DNA from: Polytrichum commune
Taxonomy: Eukaryota > Streptophyta > Polytrichopsida > Polytrichales > Polytrichaceae
DNA length: 64,000 nt
NCBI GenBank assembly: GCA_950295325.1
Contig: OX485804.1
Span: 40,784,429-40,848,428 of the forward strand
Direction: 5' to 3'
How positions within the stretch are numbered: position 1 is the stretch's first letter; each line of letters starts with the position of its first letter. Shown one piece after another: positions 50,871-61,383 of the stretch. Under the pieces are notes generated by a model, which did not search any database, was not told the DNA's origin, and worked only from the letters and a program-made list of their open reading frames with translations. The position numbers and the translations under genes were made by a program.

Positions 50871-51385
50871 AATGAGTGGCACAACAACTAACTACCTCAG
50901 AGGCTAGAACGAGGGTTTATGAGTTGCTCTCATTAGGGTTTGAGAATTGAGAGTGTGGAATTTCAACTCATGGACCTCACATTTCAGTACAACTACCATC
51001 CATTCTTATCCACGATATAAGTCGATATTTTTGTAAAAGTAGTGGCATATCGTTCCTAACTATCCATGTCGGTTGATAGGTGGTTTTATTTTATTTCTTC
51101 TTTCTTGTGAAGAATAATTTTTCTAAGTCGTCGTTCAAAGAACAAGTCAAAGTTGGATTTTCTTTGTTTTGTCGGTATTTTTGACTTTGTGCCGGGATGC
51201 ATGAATTCTACACTTGAAACTTCGTACAGGATGCATGATTCTTCTGGAGACATGCTTTCAGACAGGCTTGGATGCTTTGCGTGCACTGCTTCTTTACCTG
51301 CCCGCTATCTGTGTCTGCAGGGCAGATATTTCCTTGTCTGTAAAGTATCTGATAGAAGTCAATGATTCATTTAGAAATCCACCGA

Positions 51386-52253
51386 ATTCGGAAAGAACCG
51401 ACTGCTAGTCTATGTTCGGGGAAAACCGACGGCTAGTTCATTATCAGCCGATGAATTTTCCCTCATGGCCGGTCCAAATTTCCAACCATCGGATGGCAAT
51501 CCGATTGTAATTTCAATCCTCCGGCAATTAGCCGATGGACCAGAAAATGTCCCGGAAATGTAGCCGATTCTTCTTGTGAGTTACTGGATTTCAGCCGGAA
51601 GCATCCAGAGCGCTATTTGTCTGGGGCATCTGATGATGCACTTGAGGAAGTACCCTAAACCTTAAACTTTTTGAATTATGCAACCTTTCCATGACCAAAT
51701 CCAATTACTTCTATGAAGAATTGGGGGACCCTTGGCCTTCAAGCGGTGAAGGCATTGCTAGGTTCAATTCCTGCCAAGGATATTAACTCTTCAAATCTAA
51801 AGTTTTGAACATGCCTTTCTTTTCACTTATTCAAGATTTTGTACTAAGAAATGATTTCTAATAACTTTTCATACATTTTTTAAACAATTAGTGCCGATAT
51901 GAATTCCATTTAATCGGATATTGGCCAATGGAAATATGAAAATATAGGCAATTGGCCGATTGATTTTACAAAAGACCGGCTCTTGCCGATGTAAATTAGA
52001 AAAAATCCGACCCTTCGTAGCAACTACCGGCAATTAGCCACTAAGGCTTCAAAAACTTCCCGAACTCTGCTGCTAGTCACATATGAACCGGTGGAAGGTC
52101 AAGACATTGGGAAATTTACCAACCAGTTTAGACGAATTCATAGAATTCACTTCAAATTAATGAAGAAAAACCGAAAGATGTCAACATGTTACCGGTTGGA
52201 CTTGGGAACACTGGGATCTCGACCGGTTATGCCCAAAAATCTCTCCAGACACT
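51386..52253. mobile_element. 0.87-kb insertion flanked by CACCGA (copy III only)
   Basis: Copies I and II read straight through CCACCGAGTTTCC. Copy III has CACCGA on both sides of this segment. It contains many CCGAT/ACCGG motifs and a SINE-type segment. No terminal repeats, no gene; it could be an insertion or DNA lost from the other two. Confidence 0.45.
51728..51785 (+). repeat. tRNA-like SINE-type segment
   Basis: Relative of the segment at 1965-2033: CTTGGCCTTCAAGCGGTGAA, then GGTTCAATTCCTGCCAAGG. It lies within the copy III insertion at 51386-52253. Confidence 0.38.
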
Positions 52254-52654
52254 CACCGAGTTTCCAAAAATTGGCGGAAATGCAAGGTGTGACTAGACCC
52301 CTTTCCAAATTCCGAGGCATCTTTGAAAGTCATGTTATGCCACCATTGGTGCTAGTGAGAGGGTTTTGTAGTAATTTTGACTTCCAAGTCAATTACATGC
52401 TTCATTGACAGTTTCACTTTGATAACGAAATGCCAGTTAATTGCTTATTTACTCAATGTAAGTGAACATATATATTGGATTTTGAACCTTGAAAGTGAAG
52501 TACATTCAATATGGGATTTGTAGTCAAGCGGCCTTCAAGAATGCAAGGGCAATGTTTTTTTCGAAGTTGGGCAGGGTGGGCAACAGTTTTCGGTAGGGTT
52601 CCAAAAGTTCCCCGGATCTGACAGCCCCCCGACAGTTCAGACGGGGGTATTTAA

Positions 52655-52718
52655 GTTGCCATGTGCTGTTCGTTTATGTTGCCGTGTGCTGTTCGTTTAT
52701 GTTGCCGTGTGCTGTTCG
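52655..52718 (+). repeat. 23-bp tandem repeat, 2.8 units
   Basis: GTTGCCRTGTGCTGTTCGTT-type units at 52655, 52678 and 52701, in copy III only, at the point where its sequence rejoins the other copies after a stretch of different DNA (52360-52735). Confidence 0.8.
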
Positions 52719-53467
52719 GGTGAGGTTTGTCCTCGACCGACATTTCTTTGATTGTCCAAAACTGTTCAAGCGCAATCGATCCAGTGGATTGTTTTTGTGC
52801 AGAGATTGACATGATTTGGAGGTTTCCAGCGAATTATGCGAGCCGGTAGAGCACTTGTGTAGGAGCTAGAATGGCTAGCTTTGAATTAGCTCTATAGTAC
52901 TATCAGGTCTGTGCGTTTTCTCGCTGGCCCCGATTTTCTTTTCCTAGACTTTGGAGATTGTTTGAAGATGATGATCCGTGATGGTCGGTGTCTATTGCAG
53001 AAGCTTTAAGGTGTGTGGTTGTTACTCCGTTCATTTTCCATGTTCTCCAACTTCTACAGATTAGATGTACACAACTGCAGAGCTTGTGTTGCATTAGTAA
53101 ATCTACTATGAAGCACCAGAAAAATTCGGATTCAGAAATTGGCCTCCCCGGATAAACTTATAGTTATCGGAAGTGCATGTAGTTTGTTGATTTCTTAGTT
53201 GAATACATAGGTCCTCCCAATTGTGTTCATTGTTGAGTGTGGAGTAGTTTATAAAATCTCAACTCGTAGTTCAATCTCTTTTAATCATGTGCGTCTATGA
53301 TGTTTGTTCTCTGATCCTCACTGAACCACACACCAATCAAATATAGGCGTCGTCCGATGAAGAAAAGTAATCAAATAACACCTTCATACCTCTCATGCAC
53401 TTCTTGATCGCACTTCTCAGAAATTCATTGTAATAAAAAAAGATATGAATAGGAATCCTTTTTGCAG

Positions 53468-55911
53468 GTGGAGAGTAACACTCTTGGACCCGAAGGCGCA
53501 ACTTCAAGATTGGCGAACATATATGTGCATGCAAGCGACCATAGAATTTTTCAAATTGGGCGACACAAGCAAGCCGATTCTACGAAAGGCAATTATTAAT
53601 AAGAGCCTAGATCACAATTGCAAAATGGGATATCGAGGCCTAGATTGGAGTCACGAAGAAACGTTGCTGCTGGCGCAGATGAAGCTGAAGGCCGTGTTGT
53701 CTAACAAGAAAGAACGAGTGTGGATGTGCATTAGCATTGATCTTCACATGCAGACCAACCGTGCGAGATCGGAAGTCCAGTGCCAACGTAGATGGGACAC
53801 ACTCAAAAAAGTGTACAAGAAAATCGAAGCGTATTGCGCGGGAGGGAGTGAAGATGCACATCGGCATCTGGATCAACAGACGTTGGACTCGCTGGAGTTG
53901 GCTACTGCCTATCGTGAGGATTGGTACACCATCTTGAAGCAAGTCTGCTTGGCTGAAGAGGATCGACGTCGTAAGAAGAGAAAAAAATTGTCATGTGCAA
54001 ACACACAAGGAATTCGTCATCCTCCGACAAATAACAACAACAATTCAACAATTCCTGATCAGGATGTGAGTTTTGTTCCTCTCAATGCCTTTGCTTTTTC
54101 TTTGAACTGAATAAACCATTGTACTTCATTATCATATATAAAACATGCTAGACCACCAGGATCAAGAGCAGAGAGAGGGGCAACTCTCTCGGGTGCATAT
54201 GATGGCACCACACAACCTCAAGAAGAATAACTTAGATCCTCAGCGTGATTTACAAGGCCAACATTGAGCGTCCTAGTATTCCTAGACAACTTGCTAAATG
54301 TTGACCTATGGTAAAGAAGCTTATTGTCTACCCCTCCATATCATGTTGAAAGTTCATTGTCAATGTAAGCTTTTCAACCTCTTCTTTAAGGCTTTCTCCC
54401 GAGCGATACATGCATAGTCCGGTTTCTGACAGAATGATTTGTTGAACTGTCCTCTCATCCCGTGTGATGTTGAACTATCTTCTCAATTCCTTTCCTTTTT
54501 CACACTTAAACAACACAACCCCCCCTTCCCCCCCCCCCTAAAAAAACCCCAATCCCCCCTTTTTAGAACATGTTTGCTACTTAGTGATTTGGTACTTATT
54601 GTCTTGGTTGTCGTTCAAAAGTGCCCAATTTTCTATAGTTAAGGTTCACTTCCAGGCTCTATGTTGTTTCGTACCATGAATCACTGAGGAATAGCCTAAT
54701 TTCGTGTTGTCAGGTCACTCCAACTGCACCGAATGCACACGAGGCCATAGTATGCTTACCAACTGTGGAGGCACAAAGTGCTTCAACGGAAGTAGAGGAA
54801 TCAAGAAATAAGAATGCGCTAGAAGCACTAGTGGTGCAACGATTTCAAAAGATACTGCAACAAAATCAACAGTTTATCCGACAGCAACAAGACGCTCCGG
54901 CTCATCAGGTATATATTCCATTGTACTGGCTATGGATTTCAGTTATACGTGCATTTACTAAACATGATCCATGATGTCCATTCACATGATTGATACTTTG
55001 TAATAATGCGCCCCTTCGAATTTCCAAAATCTATGACAACCAGACTCTATGTTGTTTTGTACCATTGAATCACTGAGGAATAGCCTAATTTCGTGTTGTC
55101 AGGTCACTCCAACCGCACCGAATGCACACGAGGCCATAGTATGCTCACCAACTGTGGAGGCACAAAGTTCTTCAACGGAAGTAGAGGATTCAAGAAATAA
55201 GAATGCGCTAGAAGCACTAGTGATGCAACGATTTCAAAAGATACTGCAACAAAATCAACAGTTTATCCAACAGCAACAGAACGCTCCAGCTCATCAGGTA
55301 TATATTCCATTGTACTGGCTATGGATTTCAGTTATACGTGCATTTACTAAAAATGATTCATAATGTCCATTCACATGATTGACACTTTGTAATAGTGTGT
55401 CCCTTCAAATTTCCAAAATCTAGATTGACTTCTGGGTGGTGACACTATTGATTGATCTTGAGAGAACTGTGATGTAATATATAATTTGCTAATGACTGTC
55501 GTAGCCAAGTAGTAAGATCAAGGACAGTTTTTTACACAAGTTGTACAGAAAGCGACAACATATAATAGCTCCACCTAACACCAACACCGAAGGTAGGACC
55601 ACCCACATGAAATTTTGAAGGATGGAGCATACACTACAAACATATGAGTCCTATGCAATCGTTCTACATCAGTGAAAGAGCAATGCAAGTCTATCACAGT
55701 GATAGATTTGTATAATTCTTTGTGATGTAAGACAGTTTCCAGTGACATAGGTCAATTGTCCCAAGACTCATATCCTTGTAATAACTAGGATTTAAGTATA
55801 TTTGAATTTATGAGGGGATTTTGGACAACCGCGAATATGATGTACACTAGATCACAAACTATACAAATATGGTACGTGGTGAACATGGACTGTAAACATT
55901 CAAAGTTGTGG

Positions 55912-55951
<40 letters not shown>

Positions 55952-58900
55952 CGTCGTCGTTTGATTTTTATGTCCCAACAAGTTCACATCCCTTATTATT
56001 TTTGGACAAATGATTTGTCCAAATATACTTGAATGACATCTTAGTGCTTATTCTAGAAATTTGCCAAGGATCTCTCATTTATGGGAGCCTTCATTTATGA
56101 GATATTCTTGCAAAGCCTAGATTTCCTTTTAGAATCATGATGTCAACCCCCTCCCACTTCATTCAAGTGGTCATATAGGTTTGGTGTTAGTGTTTTAGGA
56201 TATTGAGTTACCTTAGGTCTTTTTCAAGTGTCAAGATGACGACGACAACAACAATAACAACAAGGTCTTAACTTAGTACAACCCACCCTCACCATCTCAA
56301 CTTTTCTCTTTAAAGCAACTACAAATCATGGAGATCGGCATTTTAAGTTTCACAATCAAAGTTGAGATGCAAAAGTTCAAAGAAGCCAAAGTTCAAATTC
56401 CATGGCCCTTCAAGTGATCACATAGGCATTCACAATTGTGTTCATACTTAAACCCGGATTAGTTAACATATGTTGATCTCACATAATTCAATTTCATTGT
56501 AACACATGTCATTTTGGTGTCCATTCTTAACTACAATACTAGAAATGGAGATGTCCAATTAAGAAAAGTGACCACATTACAATGGGCACTTATGTTATTT
56601 TGCTTGGACAACCTTATTTATTTGGTGATGAAACGCTTCTGTTTTTCCTCATGACCAGACGAAACAACGGCCGTTTAATCAGTTGGATCTGAGGCCCAGG
56701 AAAAAGTCCAAAATGCCCTCTGGAGATTCCTCAGGACCAGGCAAGATGACGGAGTTCATTGAGCTTCCTGCCAAGTGTTTTTCGCCTGAAGCTCTGCCTA
56801 GTATGGAAGGTATACCTGATCTATATTTGTTGAGGATAATTCTCCAACACTGCCTAACCCAATTTTCAGGGCAACATGACCCTATTGATTCTGCTACAAA
56901 CTTGAGCACAAATCCTGCACTCTTTGGGAGACAATCTATGCCTCAGTCCCGGTCGACCTACTGTGATGAGTGGGAAACTACACTCACAATCCTTGCTCGG
57001 TTCCCGAGCAAAGAGACACAAATGGTTTCAACCAGTAACCAAGTACGTTTTCTTTCTCTCAAACTACCCCGAAGATGAATATTGTAAATGCTTTAGTTCT
57101 GGGCCACATGAACAAAAAGTTAAATTATAAGGTACTGGAATGAAATTGACTTTAAAGTCCAAAAAGTCAAAAGACTTATGGGATTGGGCATACGTCAAGG
57201 TGGGGTCCAAAATGCTAATTTTCTAAGAGTAAAGGTGTGCAACGGTCTCTATGGACTGCATAACATGTGAGAGGAGAGTGGATGACAAGTTGCAATAGCA
57301 ACGAGACTTCCATCAACTCTTGTCCGTTATTGCCATGATCGATCTACTCATGGGTATAAACAATGGGTTATGTATGATATCTCCCCTAGATGAAATGCAA
57401 AGCATAAGCAAGTTGTTGGAAGTGCCCTCCACTTGGATGAGCGATCAATTGAGAGATCATAGATGATATCAACCTAATGATCAAGTTGGTAGAAAGACTG
57501 GAGATCACCTAGCGCTACACGTTGGAATAGGGAAAGAAACCTCTCTCTAATGAAGTTGTAAAGAGGACACTCCATCTCACAATGTGCCTCATTTTTAACT
57601 ACACGAGTCTAGCAATAGTGGCACAAACTTCTATCTTTAGGAATTGGGATAGTCGGCCATCAGCCTGTTTCAATGACGAGTCCATGACTGTTTAATAAGC
57701 AACCATGAATCCATGATTTTGCATTGGGATGGTGACAAAGGCTGCTTGAAGCACGCTTTGCATTTGTAATTTGAACACCATACCAGTGTGTATATGTGTG
57801 CATATATATATATATAGCCATGTGTGTTCAGCAGAGTATAGCCCAAGTGGTCGTTTAAGCTATTGTACTTCAAATTCCACAAGGTTTAATGTTTGTTGAT
57901 TTCTTGTTAACAGGTCACGCCAAGATCACTGCATGCAGACCATGAAAAGCCGGCATCTATTGAGTTGCATATCTCAGCGAGGACAAATGTGGGGGCCAAA
58001 TATCATGAGCTACCAGCTGAGCTTCAGAGACTGAAGGAAGAGAAACAACAGCAGCAGTTGTGGGAAATTCAACAAAGTCAGGTACTTCATGGATTTCAAC
58101 ATGGAGATCTCTTGGTCATTTATCTAGAATGTTGGTGGCAGGACATGTGGCATGTACTCATTGTTGTAGAAAATTAGTGTGACTCAGAACTATATATACT
58201 CTGGTCATGTGAGATTGAGCAGGTGCAAAATTTGGGTTGAATGCCTGTGGAAATGTGTTTGCCATTTTCTCTTCCAAGGCGTAATTATGGTGTAGCAAAG
58301 TCTACTATATGTTACACCTACAGGGGTTAGCGTCTTTAGAACATGGTTTTGAGTTGCTAAAACATTTTCTAAGAAGCATTATTTTAAAACAATTTTGAGA
58401 TTTTAAGATATTTTACAAATTTTCTTACAAGTGAGAAAAATACATGGGGTGTCAAATCACTGAATCTTGTGGATGTTGGGGGGAAAAAAGTTGTTTAGTT
58501 TTAAACACACTACCATTTGAAAGTGTTGAACCATTTAATTCAGACACACAATGGATGCCTATCCCCATTGTCCTCTTTCCAAGGCTCATGTTGCTCCTTT
58601 TAATGAACTTAACAAACAATCTAAAATTTATAAGTATCCCTTAAATTTGATTAAAAACAATTGTTCTTTACAGGAGAGTTGCCACCCCAAGGTGTAAAAG
58701 TTGCCTCTAAGCTTGAAAAATGTATAAAAATAAACATGACAATCATGTGATAATGACATGATATCCATTTAATCGGGAAAATTTGCTTGTGAATAATAGA
58801 CTGATATCAAGATTTGTAATAACCATGTCATGAGGTCAGATTAAGATCTACCACTATGAATTTGTGGTTGAATCATCCTAACTCAATCTCACAAGACAAA

Positions 58901-59339
58901 TTCAAGGTCTCATTCTCGTCCCGACTCAAATATGCAAGTATCAGACTTCTCCTAGCTATTCTGCGGTTTCCAACGTTTTTCACCTTCAACGCACATCAGC
59001 TGCCACAAACCCATTTACAGAGGCTCATACATTGCTTATTTGTGTATGCAGGTGTCAAAGCCAGTCACTATTTCCTCGAATTCAGCACCGGTGTCCGATG
59101 AGAAGCCCTTCAATCCTCAGTTTGCTGAAACCGACCAACCCACCACAGACGGATTGAAGGAGCTTGTGGCCCAAATGAGTTTATTGTTCTCTCAAAGATT
59201 AGCAGACCCTCCTCCTTCCCAAAGCATGGGCTTAGCCAAGAGTACATTAACTTCTGGAGCCACGGCAGACAACTCGAGCCAAATGTGTGTGATGGATCCG
59301 GGCATTGACAAATCTTCATCAGCTATGGTACCCATATGA
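53468..59339 (+). CDS. Trihelix (Myb/SANT-like) DNA-binding protein, copy III, apparently intact
   Basis: Most complete of three paralogues. Proposed exons: 53468-54065, 54714-54908, 55103-55297, 56659-57042, 57914-58081 and 59052-59339 (TGA 59337-59339). Introns start GTGAGT, GTATAT, GTACGT or GTACTT and end CAG; all joints after exon 1 are phase 0. From the ATG at 53625 the product is about 556 aa. The exon is also open for 52 codons upstream, back to a TTTTTGCAG acceptor, so the true start may lie in an unseen earlier exon. Exon 1 carries WSHEETLLL, a mid-domain Trp and QCQRRWDTLKKVYKKI, the layout of Myb_DNA-bind_4/trihelix domains. A basic KKRKK stretch and an Asn run follow. Later exons begin with Val, end with Gln and are Q-rich, with likely coiled coils (ELQRLKEEKQQQQ). 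Likely nuclear and DNA-binding; the target is unknown. PIF/Harbinger transposons also encode such Myb-like proteins, but no DDE transposase lies nearby. Confidence 0.68.
54650..55430 (+). repeat. Tandem duplication of the Q-rich exon with flanking intron (copy III)
   Basis: Two direct copies, period 389 bp, each holding a 195-nt phase-0 exon (54714-54908 and 55103-55297) with the same CAG acceptor and GTATAT donor. The encoded 65-residue segments differ at only a few positions. Copies I and II have a single exon here. Confidence 0.85.
55911..55960 (+). repeat. (GTT)n(GTC)n microsatellite in a trihelix intron
   Basis: About 13 GTT units then three TCG units in copy III. The matching positions in copies I (18181-18215) and II have only a few irregular GTT-like triplets, so it has expanded after duplication. 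Confidence 0.8.
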
Positions 59340-59416
59340 CCAAAGGTTGCGGCGAGCCATCGGTAAACATGTGCTCCACATATTCGTGAAGGCATTCTTC
59401 CATTACTATGCCTCTC

Positions 59417-60599
59417 AAACGAGTATCATTAGGTTGACACTGTAGCATAGAGTGTAATAAATTTGTAAGATGTTGTGATTAAATTCCTAGGGTTTTGTGG
59501 CCCACCCAACTGAAGGTATGCACTAACCAATGTTATGGTATATGTCTGAGCACATAATCCAAAAAGGAAGATTGGATGTTCTTTATTCATTTTTTCTGAA
59601 CACGTGTTTACCTTCATTTGCGTAATCGATTGCTCATCTAGGAGCGTAAGGGTTATCAGAATTCATCATGATTCTCATTCATGGGAGTGGGACATCATCC
59701 CTATTTCACAATATTTGTCCATGAGCTTATCAGTTATGATTGATAACCGGCTTGAGTAGGTGGATGACTCACCGCTCCCCACAACTTGTCATACACTTTG
59801 CTCTCACAAGTTATCTAGTTCATAGTGGACATGAACAAGTGCCAATTGGTCATATATTGTTCATGAGCTATGATACAATATATGATGTAGTGCCTTCCTT
59901 TCAAGAGGTGGACACTTGGAAGGTAGGTACACCTAGAACTAACACATGACCTAAACCCAACATTGTGTACCACTTATCGTACATGTTCAGCTCCTAAAAT
60001 GTATGAGTATGATACAAAGTGTTTGTACCGGGTTAATCTCGTACACAATTTACAACAAATATCCATACTTTGTTTCATCAAAACAAATTTGGATCCACAA
60101 CTCCAAATGGGCACACGAGGAATCATCCTACAACCTATAGCAAGATGATACATGTACAATGTCAAGTGTAGCACTCACCATGTCATGATGGCCACTTGCT
60201 ATGGTCTATATTCATCACACTCGCATCCAATGAAGACACAACACATCAGCAAGATTTGAGATCATGAACACTATGAGTGCTAGATGCCCAATTGTGGATG
60301 TAGGTTAGCTATGGCTCATTTCACAAGTACACCAGTCACGAGGAGATATGGCTGTGGGTTGTAGTTATCTTCTTCAAGGCCACTAGAAAGGTGCATGTCA
60401 ATAACATTACTCCTTGGTTGTGATCATCTCCTTGGCTGTCCATGTTTTTCTTTGAGCTCCTTCAAATTGCTACAAAATATGTTGTAGTGCCTCCCTTCCG
60501 GTAGGTAGTCAACTGACTATTACAGGGTTCAAGATTTGAGAATTTACTGGCAAACACCGTCAGTCATGTTATGGAAATGTATTATGGTAGTGTTATGTT
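59417..60599. other. Intergenic, no gene seen
   Basis: This stretch lies right of the third segmental copy, whose homology stops after 59416, and left of the kinase gene. I see no domain-bearing frame, no inverted-repeat element and no sequence repeated elsewhere in the window. Confidence 0.5.
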
Positions 60600-61383
60600 A
60601 TTTCAATCTGCTTTAGTTGAAACGGCAGTGATTAAATAAATAGAGTTTAACGCGAGTTTTGTAAGATCCATCAATTCAAGAGACAATGCTTGAGATTGGC
60701 CATCCATGCAGTCAAGCTTAACAATTTCACTGCTACAGATTGCACAAGGGAAATCTGGTGCAATAATTATAGAGAATGACACTCCACGGAGCTGGACTGC
60801 CACTATACTGGAATTGGAGTCAGGGTAGCAGATGATCAGCATAACTCCCAGGATGGGCTGAGTTGAACTCAAATTGAGTAGAGATTAGTTTCATAAGTGT
60901 TAAGCTTGGAGTAAAAATTCCACATATCTATGATGTTGGTACTTGCACCAAACACAGACTTGATACCGGATCAGAACTACCAAATCTTTCAAAGCGTCTA
61001 TATCCCATGTTGCTGACATTGCTACATTAGGGACTGAGTCCTACAACCCACACCAATAAAGCTATTTTGAGTCTCACTCTGCTTTTCCTTGCATTGTGAT
61101 GAGAGCAATGGCTCAATCATCACTCTACCTGTCAATCAGAAGACTTTGGATTCCTGTTGTATGAACACATTTAATACGAAGACATTTCCACCTTGTGAAC
61201 TTTCTGAGATACCTGAGAAAAACAACAGCCAGATTCTGCAAATTCGGTAAGCGCCACAAAAGTTTAGACCTCCGAAACTCGGATCAGAAAGCTTGTTATT
61301 CAACTGTATGGTAGGCGAGCTAAACTGAGAGGATTTAACCACCAACCACCACAATTGTCAAGGGATAGATTGGGTTTCGATCC
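60600..61383 (-). other. Probable 3' UTR and downstream flank of the kinase gene
   Basis: The stretch follows the kinase stop codon on the minus strand and resembles single-copy DNA. No convincing coding exon was found. A short open frame on the minus strand at 60603-60872 has no recognisable domain and is treated as chance. No clear polyadenylation signal could be fixed, so the transcript end is not known. Confidence 0.4.

Larger units (their letters stand above)
43995..59416 (+). repeat. Segmental duplication, copy III
   Basis: Third direct copy. Its left edge lies inside the large Harbinger-like element (matching about 22610 in copy II), not at the unit start seen in copies I and II. Its right edge matches the end of copy I. 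Copy-specific insertions are a CACTA element (45633-46878), a CTCGGGG MITE (49224-49569) and a segment at 51386-52253. It keeps about 1 kb (57300-58290), including a coiled-coil exon, that copy I lacks. Confidence 0.88.

Noticed and set aside
60603..60872. 89-codon minus-strand frame downstream of the kinase
   Set aside because: It follows the kinase stop in probable 3' UTR and has no recognisable domain.
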